Shown here: in pieces, positions 51,286-60,392 of the stretch
Layout: each line of letters begins with the position of its first letter
Numbering within the stretch: the stretch's first letter is position 1
Assembly: GCA_910578735.1 (NCBI GenBank)
Contig: CAJTSQ010000002.1
Coordinates: forward strand, 79,517 to 143,516
Length of the DNA stretch: 64,000 bases
From: an uncultured Oscillospiraceae bacterium
GTDB lineage: Bacteria; Bacillota; Clostridia; Oscillospirales; Oscillospiraceae
Direction: 5' to 3'
The notes under the pieces: generated by a model
Told to the model about the DNA's origin: nothing
Databases searched by the model: none
Seen by the model: the letters and a program-made list of their open reading frames with translations, nothing else
Program-made: the position numbers and the translations under genes

Positions 51286-52164
51286 CTACATCTCGTTCAG
51301 CAGCTGCTTCAGTTCCTCTCTGGAGAAGCGGTACACCGCGTCACAGAACTGACAGGTCAGCTCCGCCTGGCCCTGCTCCTCAATCAGCTCTGTCAGGTCC
51401 TTCCGGCCCATGCTGATGAGAGCCCGGCTCACTCGGTCTCGGGAACAGTAACAACGGTATTCCACAGGGTGCTTCTCCAAAATTTCCAGATCGAAGTCCT
51501 TCAGCACCGCCCGCAGCAGGCCCTCCCCATCCAGCCCGCCGGCCAGAGCCTGGCTGACGGGGCCCATTCCCCGGACCCCCGCCTCGATCTTCGCGATCAT
51601 TTCCTCACTGGCCCCGGGGAGCAGCTGAATCAGATACCCCCCGGCGGCGGTGACGCTCTGGTCCAGCCCCACCAGCACCCCCAGGGCGCAGGCGGTGGGA
51701 ATCTGCTCGCTCTCTACAAAGTACATGGCCAGGTCGTCGGCGATCTCTCCGGAGAACAGGCCGATGGAACCCACATAGGGCTCCTTCAGCCCGATGTCTT
51801 TGATGACCGTAAGGGTACCGTCCAGTCCCACGGCGGCCCCCACATCCAGCTTTCCGGGGTGCTTTTCCATCAGCTCCACCTGGGGGTTCTGCACGTAACC
51901 CCGCACATTCCCCCCGCAGTCGGAGACGGCCAGAATGGTGCCAAGAGGCCCCCCGCCCTTGACCTGCAGCGTGACAGCCCCCTGCTCCTCTTTGAGCATA
52001 TCCCCCATCAGGGAGGCCCCCATCAGGGTCCGGCCCAGGGCGGCGGTGGCCATAGGGAGGAGCTTATGGATATTCCGGGCCCGCTCCACAATGTCCCGGC
52101 CGGTGATGGCGGCGGCCTTGACCAGGCCGTCCCCTGTGATTCCTCTGACGATCTCGTTCTCCAT
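51286..52164 (-). CDS. hslO: Redox-regulated chaperone Hsp33
   Basis: Cytoplasmic holdase of 292 residues. The zinc-binding cysteines at the C-terminus are seen as CYCSR and CQFCD, the CxC...CxxC redox switch that opens the chaperone on oxidation. The N-terminal domain carries GRTLMGASLMGDMLKEEQG, typical of the family. AAAGGA precedes the ATG. It is the last gene of the yerC-methyltransferase-hslO operon. Confidence 0.95.
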   Translation of the reverse strand: MENEIVRGITGDGLVKAAAITGRDIVERARNIHKLLPMATAALGRTLMGASLMGDMLKEEQGAVTLQVKGGGPLGTILAVSDCGGNVRGYVQNPQVELMEKHPGKLDVGAAVGLDGTLTVIKDIGLKEPYVGSIGLFSGEIADDLAMYFVESEQIPTACALGVLVGLDQSVTAAGGYLIQLLPGASEEMIAKIEAGVRGMGPVSQALAGGLDGEGLLRAVLKDFDLEILEKHPVEYRCYCSRDRVSRALISMGRKDLTELIEEQGQAELTCQFCDAVYRFSREELKQLLNEM

Positions 52165-52167
52165 TGT

Positions 52168-52920
52168 TCACGCGTCCTTTCTTGCGGTAAAAAAGATGCG
52201 CTGCTCGCCCGGCCCGGGCGGGCGCATTTTCAGCTCTCCATAGGTCTTGATGTCCAAAAACCCTGCTCCCTCCAGCATGGCGGTCAGCTCCGGCACGGTG
52301 TAGGCCCGTTCCTCGTGGAGCTCCTCCCCCCGGTCCCACCGGCCGGTCTCCCGGTCCAGCCGGAAGATGTCCATAAAGTAGGAGCAGACGCGGCTCCGCT
52401 TGGAGAACTCCGCCCGCCATACACAGTAGGTGTCCTCTGTCTCGTCCAAAAAGACCTGGCCGTCCAGCCCCGCCAGCTTCTCCGGGGAATTCACATCGAA
52501 CAGGAACAGTCCCCCCGGCATAAGGAACAGATGGACCCGCTGAAAGGCCTGGGCCAGCCGCCTGGGACTTGTCACATAGTTGACGCTGTCCAGGCAGCAG
52601 ACGCAGGCGTCGATGGTGCCGTACAGGTCCAGCTTCTCCATAGGCTGGCAGAGGAACATGGGCTCGACAGGGGCAACGCCCCGGTTCTTCTCCGCCGCCT
52701 CGGCCAGCATCTCCGGGGACCGGTCCACCCCAATCAGCTCGTAGCCCCGCAGGGCCAGCTCCCGGGTCAGGGAGCCGGTGCCGCAGGCCAGGTCCAGCAC
52801 AGTCCGCCCCGGCAGGGGACGCCTGGCAAAGTGCTTCTCAATGTAGTCCGCCCAGGCGGCGTAGTCCACATCGTAGGTCAGCTGGTCGTAGCAGCCGGCC
52901 AGAAGACCGTAGCTGCTCAT
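52168..52920 (-). CDS. Class I SAM-dependent methyltransferase
   Basis: Protein of 250 residues with a Rossmann-type methyltransferase domain: VLDLACGTGSLTRELA (SAM motif I, about residue 40), IGVDRSPEM, CCLDSVNYV (motif IV region) and FDVNSPEKL. The start at 52920 overlaps the yerC stop (ATGA). The substrate is unknown; the family includes small-molecule and tRNA enzymes. It ends 3 bp before the hslO start. Confidence 0.85.
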   Translation of the reverse strand: MSSYGLLAGCYDQLTYDVDYAAWADYIEKHFARRPLPGRTVLDLACGTGSLTRELALRGYELIGVDRSPEMLAEAAEKNRGVAPVEPMFLCQPMEKLDLYGTIDACVCCLDSVNYVTSPRRLAQAFQRVHLFLMPGGLFLFDVNSPEKLAGLDGQVFLDETEDTYCVWRAEFSKRSRVCSYFMDIFRLDRETGRWDRGEELHEERAYTVPELTAMLEGAGFLDIKTYGELKMRPPGPGEQRIFFTARKDA

Positions 52921-53213
52921 GTCTCCTGCCCCCGCAGGCGGGGAATCACCATCTTGTAACCGCCTGACCCGTAATGAAGACAGCGGTTGACCCGGCTGAT
53001 GGTGGCGCTGGAGGCCCCGGTCTTCTCCAAGATTTCGCTGTAGATCAGCCCGTCGTCCAGCAGCATGGCCACGTCGATGCGCTGGGCCATAGCCTTCAGC
53101 TCTGAGACAGTACACAGGTCCTCTAAAAATTGGCGGCACTCTTTTTCATCCCGAATGCTGACGATGGCCCGATACAGGGCGTCACTGCTTTGCTTGTCCA
53201 AAAATTTTGACAT
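52917..53213 (-). CDS. TrpR-like YerC/YecD-family DNA-binding protein
   Basis: Protein of 98 residues with the TrpR fold, recognised from ECRQFLEDLCTVSELKAMAQR and the helix-turn-helix GLIYSEILEKTGASSATISR. In Bacillus YerC is a conserved putative transcription factor; its effector is not settled. It is the first gene of an operon with a methyltransferase and hslO. Confidence 0.88.
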   Translation of the reverse strand: MSKFLDKQSSDALYRAIVSIRDEKECRQFLEDLCTVSELKAMAQRIDVAMLLDDGLIYSEILEKTGASSATISRVNRCLHYGSGGYKMVIPRLRGQET

Positions 53214-53245
53214 TTGACCAACCTGCCCCTCCTGTATTTTTATCT

Positions 53246-53274
53246 ATTTTAACACACTGACTTAAAAAAGTAAA
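53246..53274 (-). promoter_or_regulatory. Promoter of the yerC operon
   Basis: On the minus strand TTTACT, 17 bases, TAAAAT with an extended TGT. Confidence 0.65.
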
Positions 53275-53347
53275 CTTAAAAAAGCAAAGAAAGCACAAAA
53301 GGCTGCCGCTGCATAGGATGGAGAAATGAGGAGAGGAGGCGCGGCAC

Positions 53348-54016
53348 ATGGAGCAGATCACCATCACCTGGCAGGAGGAGGAACGAACCTTGACCCTGGG
53401 GGGCGAACCGGTGCTGGAATACACCCTGTCCTGGCCCCAAGTGGAGGGGGGCGGCCTGGGGGGAAGGTGGGTCAGCCGGTACTACGCCCGGCTGGCCAGC
53501 CACTGGAGGAGGCGCTGGGAACGGGAGGTCTACTGGGCGGCCTGCCTGGAGCTGGCCGCCCACCGGGAGTCGGCCCACCCCTTTGCGCCCTGGCGGGGGG
53601 AATTGCGGGGAGAGACCGCCCTGATCCAGGACGGCCTGCTCAGTCTTCGCTTTCAGGGCCGGGAGGACAGGGGGGACAGGGGCCCTGCCCGGGTACGCTG
53701 GGGCGACGTCTGGACGGTGCGGGAGGGCACGCCTAAGCCCCTGCGGTCTCTGTTTTCCGGGGAGAAGGGGTGGCGGGACCGGCTGTGGCAGTCCCTGATC
53801 CGGCAGGGGGAGGCACGCCGCCAGGCCGGCGACTGCTTTCTGGACGGCGACTGGGTCCGGAAAGCCAGAAAGGCCCGTCCCCTGAAGAATTGGTGTTTGA
53901 CAGAGGAGGGGATCGAAGTGGCCCTCCCCCAGTGCGCCGCCTCCCCCGCCGCGGAGGGCTGCCCCGTCTTCACGCTGCCCCTTACCCCTGGCCCTGACGG
54001 AGAACCGCCCCGCTGA
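53348..54016 (+). CDS. DUF3298-like cytoplasmic protein
   Basis: Protein of 222 residues with neither signal peptide nor membrane helix. It is rich in Arg, Trp and Gly (SHWRRRWEREVYW). The second half follows the DUF3298/RsiV C-terminal pattern: a GLLSLRF strand, KPLRSLF, then KNWCLTEEGIEVALPQ, and a final SPAAEGCPVFTLPL. RsiV-type proteins are membrane anti-sigma factors, but the anchor is absent here. GGAGG lies about ten bases before the ATG. Function unknown. Confidence 0.6.
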   Translation: MEQITITWQEEERTLTLGGEPVLEYTLSWPQVEGGGLGGRWVSRYYARLASHWRRRWEREVYWAACLELAAHRESAHPFAPWRGELRGETALIQDGLLSLRFQGREDRGDRGPARVRWGDVWTVREGTPKPLRSLFSGEKGWRDRLWQSLIRQGEARRQAGDCFLDGDWVRKARKARPLKNWCLTEEGIEVALPQCAASPAAEGCPVFTLPLTPGPDGEPPR

Positions 54017-54074
54017 CCTTCAGCCGGACGGTTATACCTTTTGTGCTCAAGAAAGCGAAATATTAAAAAAACAG

Positions 54075-54103
54075 TTGCCGTTGTTATATTCTTCTGATAA
54101 AGT
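54075..54103 (+). promoter_or_regulatory. Putative promoter of the large regulator gene
   Basis: TTGCCG, 17 bases, TAAAGT, about 40 bases before the ATG at 54146. Moderate match. Confidence 0.45.
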
Positions 54104-54145
54104 ATCTCTTAGGCTTTGATTCAACACTGGAAAGAGGGCCTGGGT

Positions 54146-57100
54146 ATGGCGCGTTTGATTGCAAAATTATTTGGCACGCCCCAAATCACCACCGACGGGA
54201 GAGTTCTGAGCCTCCCCTATAAAAAAGCGGACGCCCTGTTGTATTACCTGATTGTAAAGCGCCGGGCGGCCCGCAGCGAGCTGATCGGTCTGCTCTGGCC
54301 CGACACGGACGGCCAGACCGCCTTGAAAAATCTGCGCCACGCCATCTACTCCGTTCGGAAGGGCCTGGGCTGGGACCCCTTCTCCGATGGTCAGAGAGCC
54401 GTGGTGGAGATGAACTCCAAGACAGAACTGTGGTGCGACGTATCTGAATTTCTGGCTACCGGTGACCCCGCGCTGTACGGCGGGGAGTTCCTGGGGGGAT
54501 TCAGCATCCCGAAAGCGGAATTGTTCGAAAACTGGCTGATGGGAGAACGGGCCTCTCTGCAGGCCCTGTACCTCCGGGCCTTGCTGGAGGCAGGACAAGC
54601 GCATTACAACCGCGGAGAGCTGGAACAGGCTGAACAGCTGTGTATGTCCTATCTGGAGACGGACCCGGTAGAGGAAAATGCGGTGATGCTGATGATGCGG
54701 GTCTGTTGTGCCCAGCAGCAGTTCCGGCGCGCCTTTTCCCTGTATCAAAACCTCTGCCAGCACTTGTCCGACGAGTTCGGCATCGCCCCGCTGAAAGAGA
54801 CTACCGCCCTCTACTACGAGATCGCCGACCAGTGGAACACCCAGGCTTCCCAGGCGGAGGGGTCAGAGGACGATTCCCTGGTGGGCAAGGAACAGCCCCT
54901 GCGGGAACTGCTGGCCCTGTGCGGCATGACCGCCGGAACGCGTCAGGCCCCCTGTCTCCTTTTGGAGGGAGAGGCGGGGATTGGCAAGACCTATCTGCTG
55001 AACCACCTGCTGGACAAATATGACCTATCGGACTGGCTGGTCTGCCGGGGCTTCTGCTACCAGACAGAGATGGGCACCTCCCTGGCCGTCTGGAACTCCG
55101 TCATCGTGGCCCTGGTTACAGAGCTGGAGCTGCGGCACATCACCATCCCCGAAAATTATGTCCAGACTGCGGCCGCCCTGTTTCCGGTGCTGACCTCCGG
55201 ACTGGAGACCCAGCTGACCGATTCCGACCGGGACTTCCCCCTGCAGTCGGATTATTACACAGCCCTGCGCAGTCTGCTGACCATCTTCTCCATGACGGCC
55301 CGGAGAGTTCCAATCCTCCTGGTCTTTGAGGACATCCATTGGATGGATTACAGCAGCATGGAACTGCTCGCTTTGTTCCTGCGGCGGCTGAGCCGGCAGG
55401 ACATAGCGGTCATCTGCACCGCCCGGGATATCCTCCCCGCCCATATGGAGCGCTTTGTGGAGGACGGTGTACGGGACAACATAATCCGCCGGCAGCCTCT
55501 GCGGCGGTTTACCCGGCAGGAGACACAGTGCTTTCTCCACCGGTGCGTCAATCAGGATTTGCAGAATGAATTGGTCGAGCACGCCTACCAGAACACCGGC
55601 GGCAACGCCCTTCTGCTGGTTCAGCTGGCCGATGTACTGAGAGAAAAGGGGGAGCTGTCCGGCCCGCCCCACATCCCTGAAGATATTATCGCATACCGCC
55701 TGTCCTCCCTGTCGCAGGGCGAGCGCCGGGTGCTGGAGCTGGTCTCTGTGTTTATCAGCTGGGCGCCCTTCCAGGCCCTGTCCGCCATCCTGCAAAAGGA
55801 TGCCCTGGAGCTGACTTATCTTTGCCACCAGCTGACCCAGAAGAAGCTGCTGCTGGAGGCCGTCAGGGGCGACGGCCTGGAGTACAGCTTTACCCATGAA
55901 CGGATCAAAAGCGCTGTCTCCCGGCAGCAGTCGGAGTCCGGGCGGAGGCTGCTCCACCTTCGGGCCGCGCAATACTGGGAGACCCGCCTGGAGTCTGGGC
56001 AGGCCACCCCCTATGACCAGCTCATCCATCACTATACTGCGGGCGGCGACCGGTTCAGCTCCTTCCGGTACCGCGTGCTGTCTTTAGATGCCTACGCCGG
56101 GCTGTGCTACGAACTGCTGCCCACCCTCACGGCGGACCCAAAAACCGGCTCAGGCAGGCCCGACGGGCTGACAGATTATTTTCAGACGCTGGAGACGGAA
56201 CTGGCTGAACTGCGCCGCTTCGCCCCCAAGCGCCTGGAGCTGGACTACCTGGAGATGATCCTCCTCCACGTGCAGAGCCGGTGCTATATCCATGACGGAC
56301 GCTACGAGAAGGGGTTGGAGGTACTCAGCCGCCTGCTGGACTGCTGCAGCCGGATGGGAGACCGGAGTATGGAGATCCAGGCCCGCCTCCAGCTGGTCTA
56401 CTTCGGGATACAGACCGGCAACATACAGGTTATGGACAAGCACCTGTCTATCCTGAAAAGCCGGTTGGAGGGGATGGAGCATTCCGCCGACTACGGCGTC
56501 TATCTCCGGCTGTCCGGCCTTCTGGAGCTGGCGCGGGGCCACTACCCCCAGGCCCGGGCCATATTAGGCCAGGCGATTGAGACCTTTCAGGCCCTGGACC
56601 CCAATATGGACGGACGTTACGCCATTAACATCGCCGGCGTGTATAACTACATTGCAGAGACCTATCGCCTGGAGGGGAACTACGACCTGGCGTTTTTCAA
56701 CTATGACCAAGCCATCGCCTACAACCGGAGCCGGGGCTATTACCCCGGAGCCGCCCTGTTTTATACCAACTACGGCGTGGCGGCTTATCAAAGCGGGCAG
56801 CCCAGGGAAGCCAAACGGCTGTTCCGCTACGCGGTGGAGATTTATGAGGAATCCCGCGAATACAGCGAATACCCTGTCGCCCTGTCCTATCTCGCTCTGT
56901 TTGACAGCGAGGAGGGACAGCTGGAACAGGCGGCCGAACGGCTGAACCGGGCGTTGGAGCTGTGCGACACCATCGGTTCCCCCCGGTGGAAAGGGATCAC
57001 AATCTATATCACCTGGAAAATCCGGCAGCTGTTGAAAGCGCGGCAGTGGAGCTGCCCCGCGCTGGAGCGCCTCTGGCCAGACAGCGAGAAGGAGCACTGT

Positions 57101-57193
57101 ACCTGGTGCCTGACCTATCTCCGCCGCCTCCAGCCGCGCCTGGAGACAAAAGAAATGGAACACGACCTGCTGCAAATAACGGCAGAGCAGTAA
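54146..57193 (+). CDS. Large BTAD/AAA/TPR transcriptional regulator
   Basis: Signal-transduction ATPase-type regulator of 1015 residues. The N-terminus (1-90) is a winged helix of the SARP kind (LFGTPQITTDG, ARSELIGLLWPD, ALKNLRHAIYSVRKGLG). A bacterial transcriptional activation domain follows (about 95-240, tetratricopeptide-like). An AAA ATPase comes next, with Walker A EGEAGIGKT (about 277-285) and Walker B LLVFEDIHWMD (about 391-401). Helical repeats fill the C-terminus (about 640-1000). The ATG at 54146 has GAGGG seven bases upstream. It stands 95 bp before modA on the same strand, so molybdenum genes are its likely target; the signal is unknown. Confidence 0.85.
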   Translation: MARLIAKLFGTPQITTDGRVLSLPYKKADALLYYLIVKRRAARSELIGLLWPDTDGQTALKNLRHAIYSVRKGLGWDPFSDGQRAVVEMNSKTELWCDVSEFLATGDPALYGGEFLGGFSIPKAELFENWLMGERASLQALYLRALLEAGQAHYNRGELEQAEQLCMSYLETDPVEENAVMLMMRVCCAQQQFRRAFSLYQNLCQHLSDEFGIAPLKETTALYYEIADQWNTQASQAEGSEDDSLVGKEQPLRELLALCGMTAGTRQAPCLLLEGEAGIGKTYLLNHLLDKYDLSDWLVCRGFCYQTEMGTSLAVWNSVIVALVTELELRHITIPENYVQTAAALFPVLTSGLETQLTDSDRDFPLQSDYYTALRSLLTIFSMTARRVPILLVFEDIHWMDYSSMELLALFLRRLSRQDIAVICTARDILPAHMERFVEDGVRDNIIRRQPLRRFTRQETQCFLHRCVNQDLQNELVEHAYQNTGGNALLLVQLADVLREKGELSGPPHIPEDIIAYRLSSLSQGERRVLELVSVFISWAPFQALSAILQKDALELTYLCHQLTQKKLLLEAVRGDGLEYSFTHERIKSAVSRQQSESGRRLLHLRAAQYWETRLESGQATPYDQLIHHYTAGGDRFSSFRYRVLSLDAYAGLCYELLPTLTADPKTGSGRPDGLTDYFQTLETELAELRRFAPKRLELDYLEMILLHVQSRCYIHDGRYEKGLEVLSRLLDCCSRMGDRSMEIQARLQLVYFGIQTGNIQVMDKHLSILKSRLEGMEHSADYGVYLRLSGLLELARGHYPQARAILGQAIETFQALDPNMDGRYAINIAGVYNYIAETYRLEGNYDLAFFNYDQAIAYNRSRGYYPGAALFYTNYGVAAYQSGQPREAKRLFRYAVEIYEESREYSEYPVALSYLALFDSEEGQLEQAAERLNRALELCDTIGSPRWKGITIYITWKIRQLLKARQWSCPALERLWPDSEKEHCTWCLTYLRRLQPRLETKEMEHDLLQITAEQ

Positions 57194-57221
57194 AAGCTTG
57201 TTTTCTCCGCCATTTACTTTG

Positions 57222-57251
57222 TATATAAACGTGTAAATCCACGTTTATATA
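57222..57251. promoter_or_regulatory. Perfect palindrome before modA
   Basis: TATATAAACGTG and CACGTTTATATA flank a six-base centre, 38 bases before the modA ATG. It looks like an operator. It does not match the E. coli ModE box, in which the TATATA halves face the centre. The TATATAA half could serve as a -10 element. Confidence 0.65.
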
Positions 57252-57288
57252 AATACATCCCTGAAATATGGGAGCAAGGAGTAAACCA

Positions 57289-58074
57289 ATGAGAAAAATC
57301 ACAAGCATGATCCTGCCGGCGGCGCTGCTGCTGGCCCTCTCCGCCTGCGGAGACGGAAAAACCAGGCGTGTGGAGCTGACGGTCTTTGCCGCGGCCTCCC
57401 TCACCGAGACCCTGACCGAGCTGAAAGACACCTATGAGAGGGAACACTCGGGGGTCACCATCACCTATAACTTTGACTCCTCCGGCACCCTGCTCACCCA
57501 AATTCAGGAGGGAGCGTCCTGCGATCTGTTTCTCTCCGCCGCCCAGAAGCAGATGAACACCCTGGACGAGGCAGGTTCCCTTCTGGCGGACAGCCGGATA
57601 GATTTGCTGGAAAACCAGGTGGTGCTGTGTGTCCCGGAGGGCAACCCAAAGGGGATCGACAGCTTTGATAGCCTGGCTCAGGCACTGGAGGACGGGAGCA
57701 TCCTGCTGGCTATGGGCAACAGCGACGTACCCGTGGGCCAGTACACGCAGAAAATTTTAGACTTCTACGGCCTGGATGAGGAGGTATTAGCCGCCGCCGG
57801 GAACATCACTTACGGCTCCAATGTAAAAGAGGTCACCACCCAGATTTCCGCGCACAGCGTAGACTGTGGCGTGGTCTACCGCACAGACGCCTCCAGCGCG
57901 GGGCTGACAGCGGTGGACAGCGCCGGGGCAGAGATGTGCGGACAGGTAATCTACCCCGCCGCCGTGCTGGGAGAGAGCAAGCATCCGGAGGCCGCAAAGG
58001 CTTTTCTGGAATTTCTTCAGAGCGGCGCGGCCATGGAGGTATTTGAAAAGGTGGGCTTCACCCCCGCCGGATAG
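57289..58074 (+). CDS. modA: Molybdate/tungstate-binding lipoprotein
   Basis: Binding protein of 261 residues of a molybdate ABC importer. The lipobox is LLALSACGD (Cys about residue 20). Oxyanion-binding segments are FAAASLTETL, FDSSGTLLTQIQEGASCDLFLSA, ALGNSDVPVGQYTQ-like (MGNSDVPVGQYT) and GVVYRTDA. The start at 57289 follows AAGGAG. First of modABC. Confidence 0.93.
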   Translation: MRKITSMILPAALLLALSACGDGKTRRVELTVFAAASLTETLTELKDTYEREHSGVTITYNFDSSGTLLTQIQEGASCDLFLSAAQKQMNTLDEAGSLLADSRIDLLENQVVLCVPEGNPKGIDSFDSLAQALEDGSILLAMGNSDVPVGQYTQKILDFYGLDEEVLAAAGNITYGSNVKEVTTQISAHSVDCGVVYRTDASSAGLTAVDSAGAEMCGQVIYPAAVLGESKHPEAAKAFLEFLQSGAAMEVFEKVGFTPAG

Positions 58075-58083
58075 GAGCGCGCT

Positions 58084-58749
58084 ATGGACTGGTACCCTCT
58101 GTTCAACTCCCTGCGCATTGCAGCGGCCAGCTGCGTGATCGTGTTCTTTTTGGGGATCCTGTGCGCCTACTACGCCGCCCGGCTCCCCAGGGCGGTCAAG
58201 GGCGTATTGGACGTGGTCCTCACGCTGCCCATGGTGCTGCCGCCCACAGTATGCGGTTATTTTTTACTGCTGGTCTTCGGCGCAAAGCGGCCCCTGGGCA
58301 TGCTGCTGGAGCAGTTTGGGGTGCGATTCGTTATGACCTGGCAGGGCGGCATCCTGGCCGCGTCGGTGGTGGCCTTCCCCTTGATGTACCGCACAGCCCG
58401 GGGCGCTTTCGAGAATTTTGATGAGAGCCTGTCCCAGGCGGGACAGACACTGGGGCTGTCCAACACCTACATCTTCTGGCGGATACGCATGCCCGCCTGC
58501 CGCCAGGGCATTATGGCGGGGGCTGTGCTGGCCTTTGCCAGGGCCCTGGGGGAGTACGGCGCCACCAGTATGCTCATTGGATATACCCCGGGCAGGACCG
58601 CCACTATCTCCACCACCGTCTACCAGCTGTGGCGCACCAACGACGAGGCGGGGGCCTTCCTGTGGGTACTGGTGAATCTGGCCATCAGCACGGCGGTGCT
58701 GTTGAGCGTAAACCTGCTGGAGCACAAGCAGAAGGCGGTGACAAAATGA
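58084..58749 (+). CDS. modB: Molybdate ABC transporter permease
   Basis: Permease of 221 residues with about five helices. The EAA loop is RALGEYGATSMLIG, typical of ModB/CysT-type permeases, preceded by TLPMVLPPTVCGYFLL. It starts 9 bp after modA and overlaps modC by four bases (ATGA). Confidence 0.93.
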   Translation: MDWYPLFNSLRIAAASCVIVFFLGILCAYYAARLPRAVKGVLDVVLTLPMVLPPTVCGYFLLLVFGAKRPLGMLLEQFGVRFVMTWQGGILAASVVAFPLMYRTARGAFENFDESLSQAGQTLGLSNTYIFWRIRMPACRQGIMAGAVLAFARALGEYGATSMLIGYTPGRTATISTTVYQLWRTNDEAGAFLWVLVNLAISTAVLLSVNLLEHKQKAVTK

Positions 58750-59789
58750 GCCTGTTTGTGGACATAGAAAAACGGCTGGGGGACTTCCGCCTGACCGCCC
58801 GGTTCGAGACCCAGGGCGGGACGCTGGGGCTTCTGGGGGCCTCGGGCTGTGGCAAAAGCATGACCTTAAAGTGCATCGCCGGGGTTGAGCGGCCCGACCG
58901 GGGGACCATTGTGCTGGACGGCGAAACCCTCTTTGACTCCGAAAGGGGAATCAATCTGCCGCCTCAAAAGCGGCAGGTGGGCTATCTGTTTCAGCATTAC
59001 GCCCTGTTCCCCAATATGACAGCGGAGCAAAACATCCTGTGCGCCTTGCGGTGGGAAAAGGATCGGGTACGGCGGAACACGAAGCTGGAACGGGTGGTCC
59101 GCCTGTGCCGGCTGGAGGGTCTGGAGAAGCTGCGCCCCCATCAGCTGTCCGGGGGACAGCAGCAGCGTACCGCCCTGGCCCGTATCCTGGCCAGCCAGCC
59201 CCGGCTGCTGCTGCTGGATGAGCCCTTCTCCGCCCTGGACAGCCACCTGCGGGACAAGCTCCAGCTGGAGCTGCGCGGGCTGCTGGAGCAGTTCGGGAGA
59301 GATACGCTGCTGGTGACCCACAGCCGGGACGAGGCCTATCATATGTGTGCCCGCATTGCGGTGATGGACCAGGGCCGGCTGCTGTCTGTAAAGGAGACAA
59401 AATCCCTTTTTGCCGACCCGGGCAGCGTGTGCGCCTGCCTGCTCACCGGCTGCAAAAACATCGCCCCCGCCCAGAAGACGGGGAACTGCCAGGTGGAGGT
59501 ACCGGACTGGGGGGTAACCTTCCAGACTGCCCGGCCGGTGGGAGAGGGTCTGAAGGCTGTGGGCATCCGGGCCCACTACTTCAACGCCAAGGCAATGCAG
59601 AACCGCTTCCCCGTCACCTATCTGGGGGAAATGGAGGAGCCTTTCGAGTGGATCGTGGAGTTTCGGTATCAGGGGCAGAGGGAGGGAACTCCTTCCCTGT
59701 GGTGGAGGGTTCCCAAGGACCGCCGGCCGGAACGTTTTCCGGAGCAATTTGGCGTTGCGCCGGCCAATGTGCTGCTGCTGTATGAATGA
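58746..59789 (+). CDS. modC: Molybdate ABC transporter ATPase
   Basis: ATPase of 347 residues. Walker A GASGCGKS (about 33-40), ABC signature LSGGQQQR, Walker B LLLLDEPFSALD and the switch His in VTHSRDEA are intact. The C-terminal third (about 235-347) is the length expected for a regulatory MOP/TOBE-like domain, though its motif is weak (GIRAHYFN). It starts by ATGA overlap with modB. It completes the importer. Confidence 0.92.
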   Translation: MSLFVDIEKRLGDFRLTARFETQGGTLGLLGASGCGKSMTLKCIAGVERPDRGTIVLDGETLFDSERGINLPPQKRQVGYLFQHYALFPNMTAEQNILCALRWEKDRVRRNTKLERVVRLCRLEGLEKLRPHQLSGGQQQRTALARILASQPRLLLLDEPFSALDSHLRDKLQLELRGLLEQFGRDTLLVTHSRDEAYHMCARIAVMDQGRLLSVKETKSLFADPGSVCACLLTGCKNIAPAQKTGNCQVEVPDWGVTFQTARPVGEGLKAVGIRAHYFNAKAMQNRFPVTYLGEMEEPFEWIVEFRYQGQREGTPSLWWRVPKDRRPERFPEQFGVAPANVLLLYE

Positions 59790-59798
59790 GGTGGTTTT

Positions 59799-60392
59799 AT
59801 GAGCAAAACGGCGGGGATCATCTTGGCAGCCGGACTTTCCTCCCGGATGGGGGCTTTCAAGCCTCTGCTGGAGCTTGACGGTGTCAGCATGGTCCGGCGG
59901 GTCGTCCGGCTGATGGGGGAGGCCGGGGCCGAGCCGGTCATCGTGGTTACCGGCCACCGGCGTGAGGAGCTGGAACAACACCTGGCAGGCAGCGGTATGA
60001 TCTTTGTCCACAATCCGGACTTTGCCGCCACCCAGCAGCTGGATTCCCTGAAGCTGGCACTGTCCCAGGTGCGCCCCGACTGCGGGCGGGTGCTGGTCTC
60101 TCCGGCAGATATCCCTTTGGTACAGCGAGAGACTGTGAAGCGCCTTCTCTCGGTGGAGGGGGATTTCGTCCGGCCTCGCTTCGGCAGACGGGCCGGGCAT
60201 CCCGTGATGATGTCCGCCAAGCTCATCCCCTATGTGCTGGAATACACCGGTGCGGACGGCCTGCGGGGGGCTGTCCGCGCCGGGGGCTTCCAAGTGCTGG
60301 ATGTGCCGGTGGATGATCCGGCCATTCTGATGGACAATGACACGCCGGAGGACTTTCGCAGGTCGCTGGCATATGAAGGGGTACAACTATGA
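59799..60392 (+). CDS. MobA/MocA-like molybdenum-cofactor nucleotidyltransferase
   Basis: NTP-transferase of 197 residues. The nucleotide site is IILAAGLSSRMGAFKPLLELDG, and SPADIPLVQRETV gives the metal-binding Asp. A GRRAGHPVMM segment is typical of MocA (cytidylyltransferase) and of homologues in purine hydroxylase clusters. It would attach CMP (or GMP) to molybdopterin for xanthine-dehydrogenase-type enzymes. It lies 9 bp after modC and overlaps xdhC by four bases. Confidence 0.85.
   Translation: MSKTAGIILAAGLSSRMGAFKPLLELDGVSMVRRVVRLMGEAGAEPVIVVTGHRREELEQHLAGSGMIFVHNPDFAATQQLDSLKLALSQVRPDCGRVLVSPADIPLVQRETVKRLLSVEGDFVRPRFGRRAGHPVMMSAKLIPYVLEYTGADGLRGAVRAGGFQVLDVPVDDPAILMDNDTPEDFRRSLAYEGVQL

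Noticed and set aside
57222..57251. Palindrome considered as a ModE box
   Set aside because: ModE boxes have TATATA halves facing the centre with outer CG; here TATATA is on the outside and ACGTG inside.
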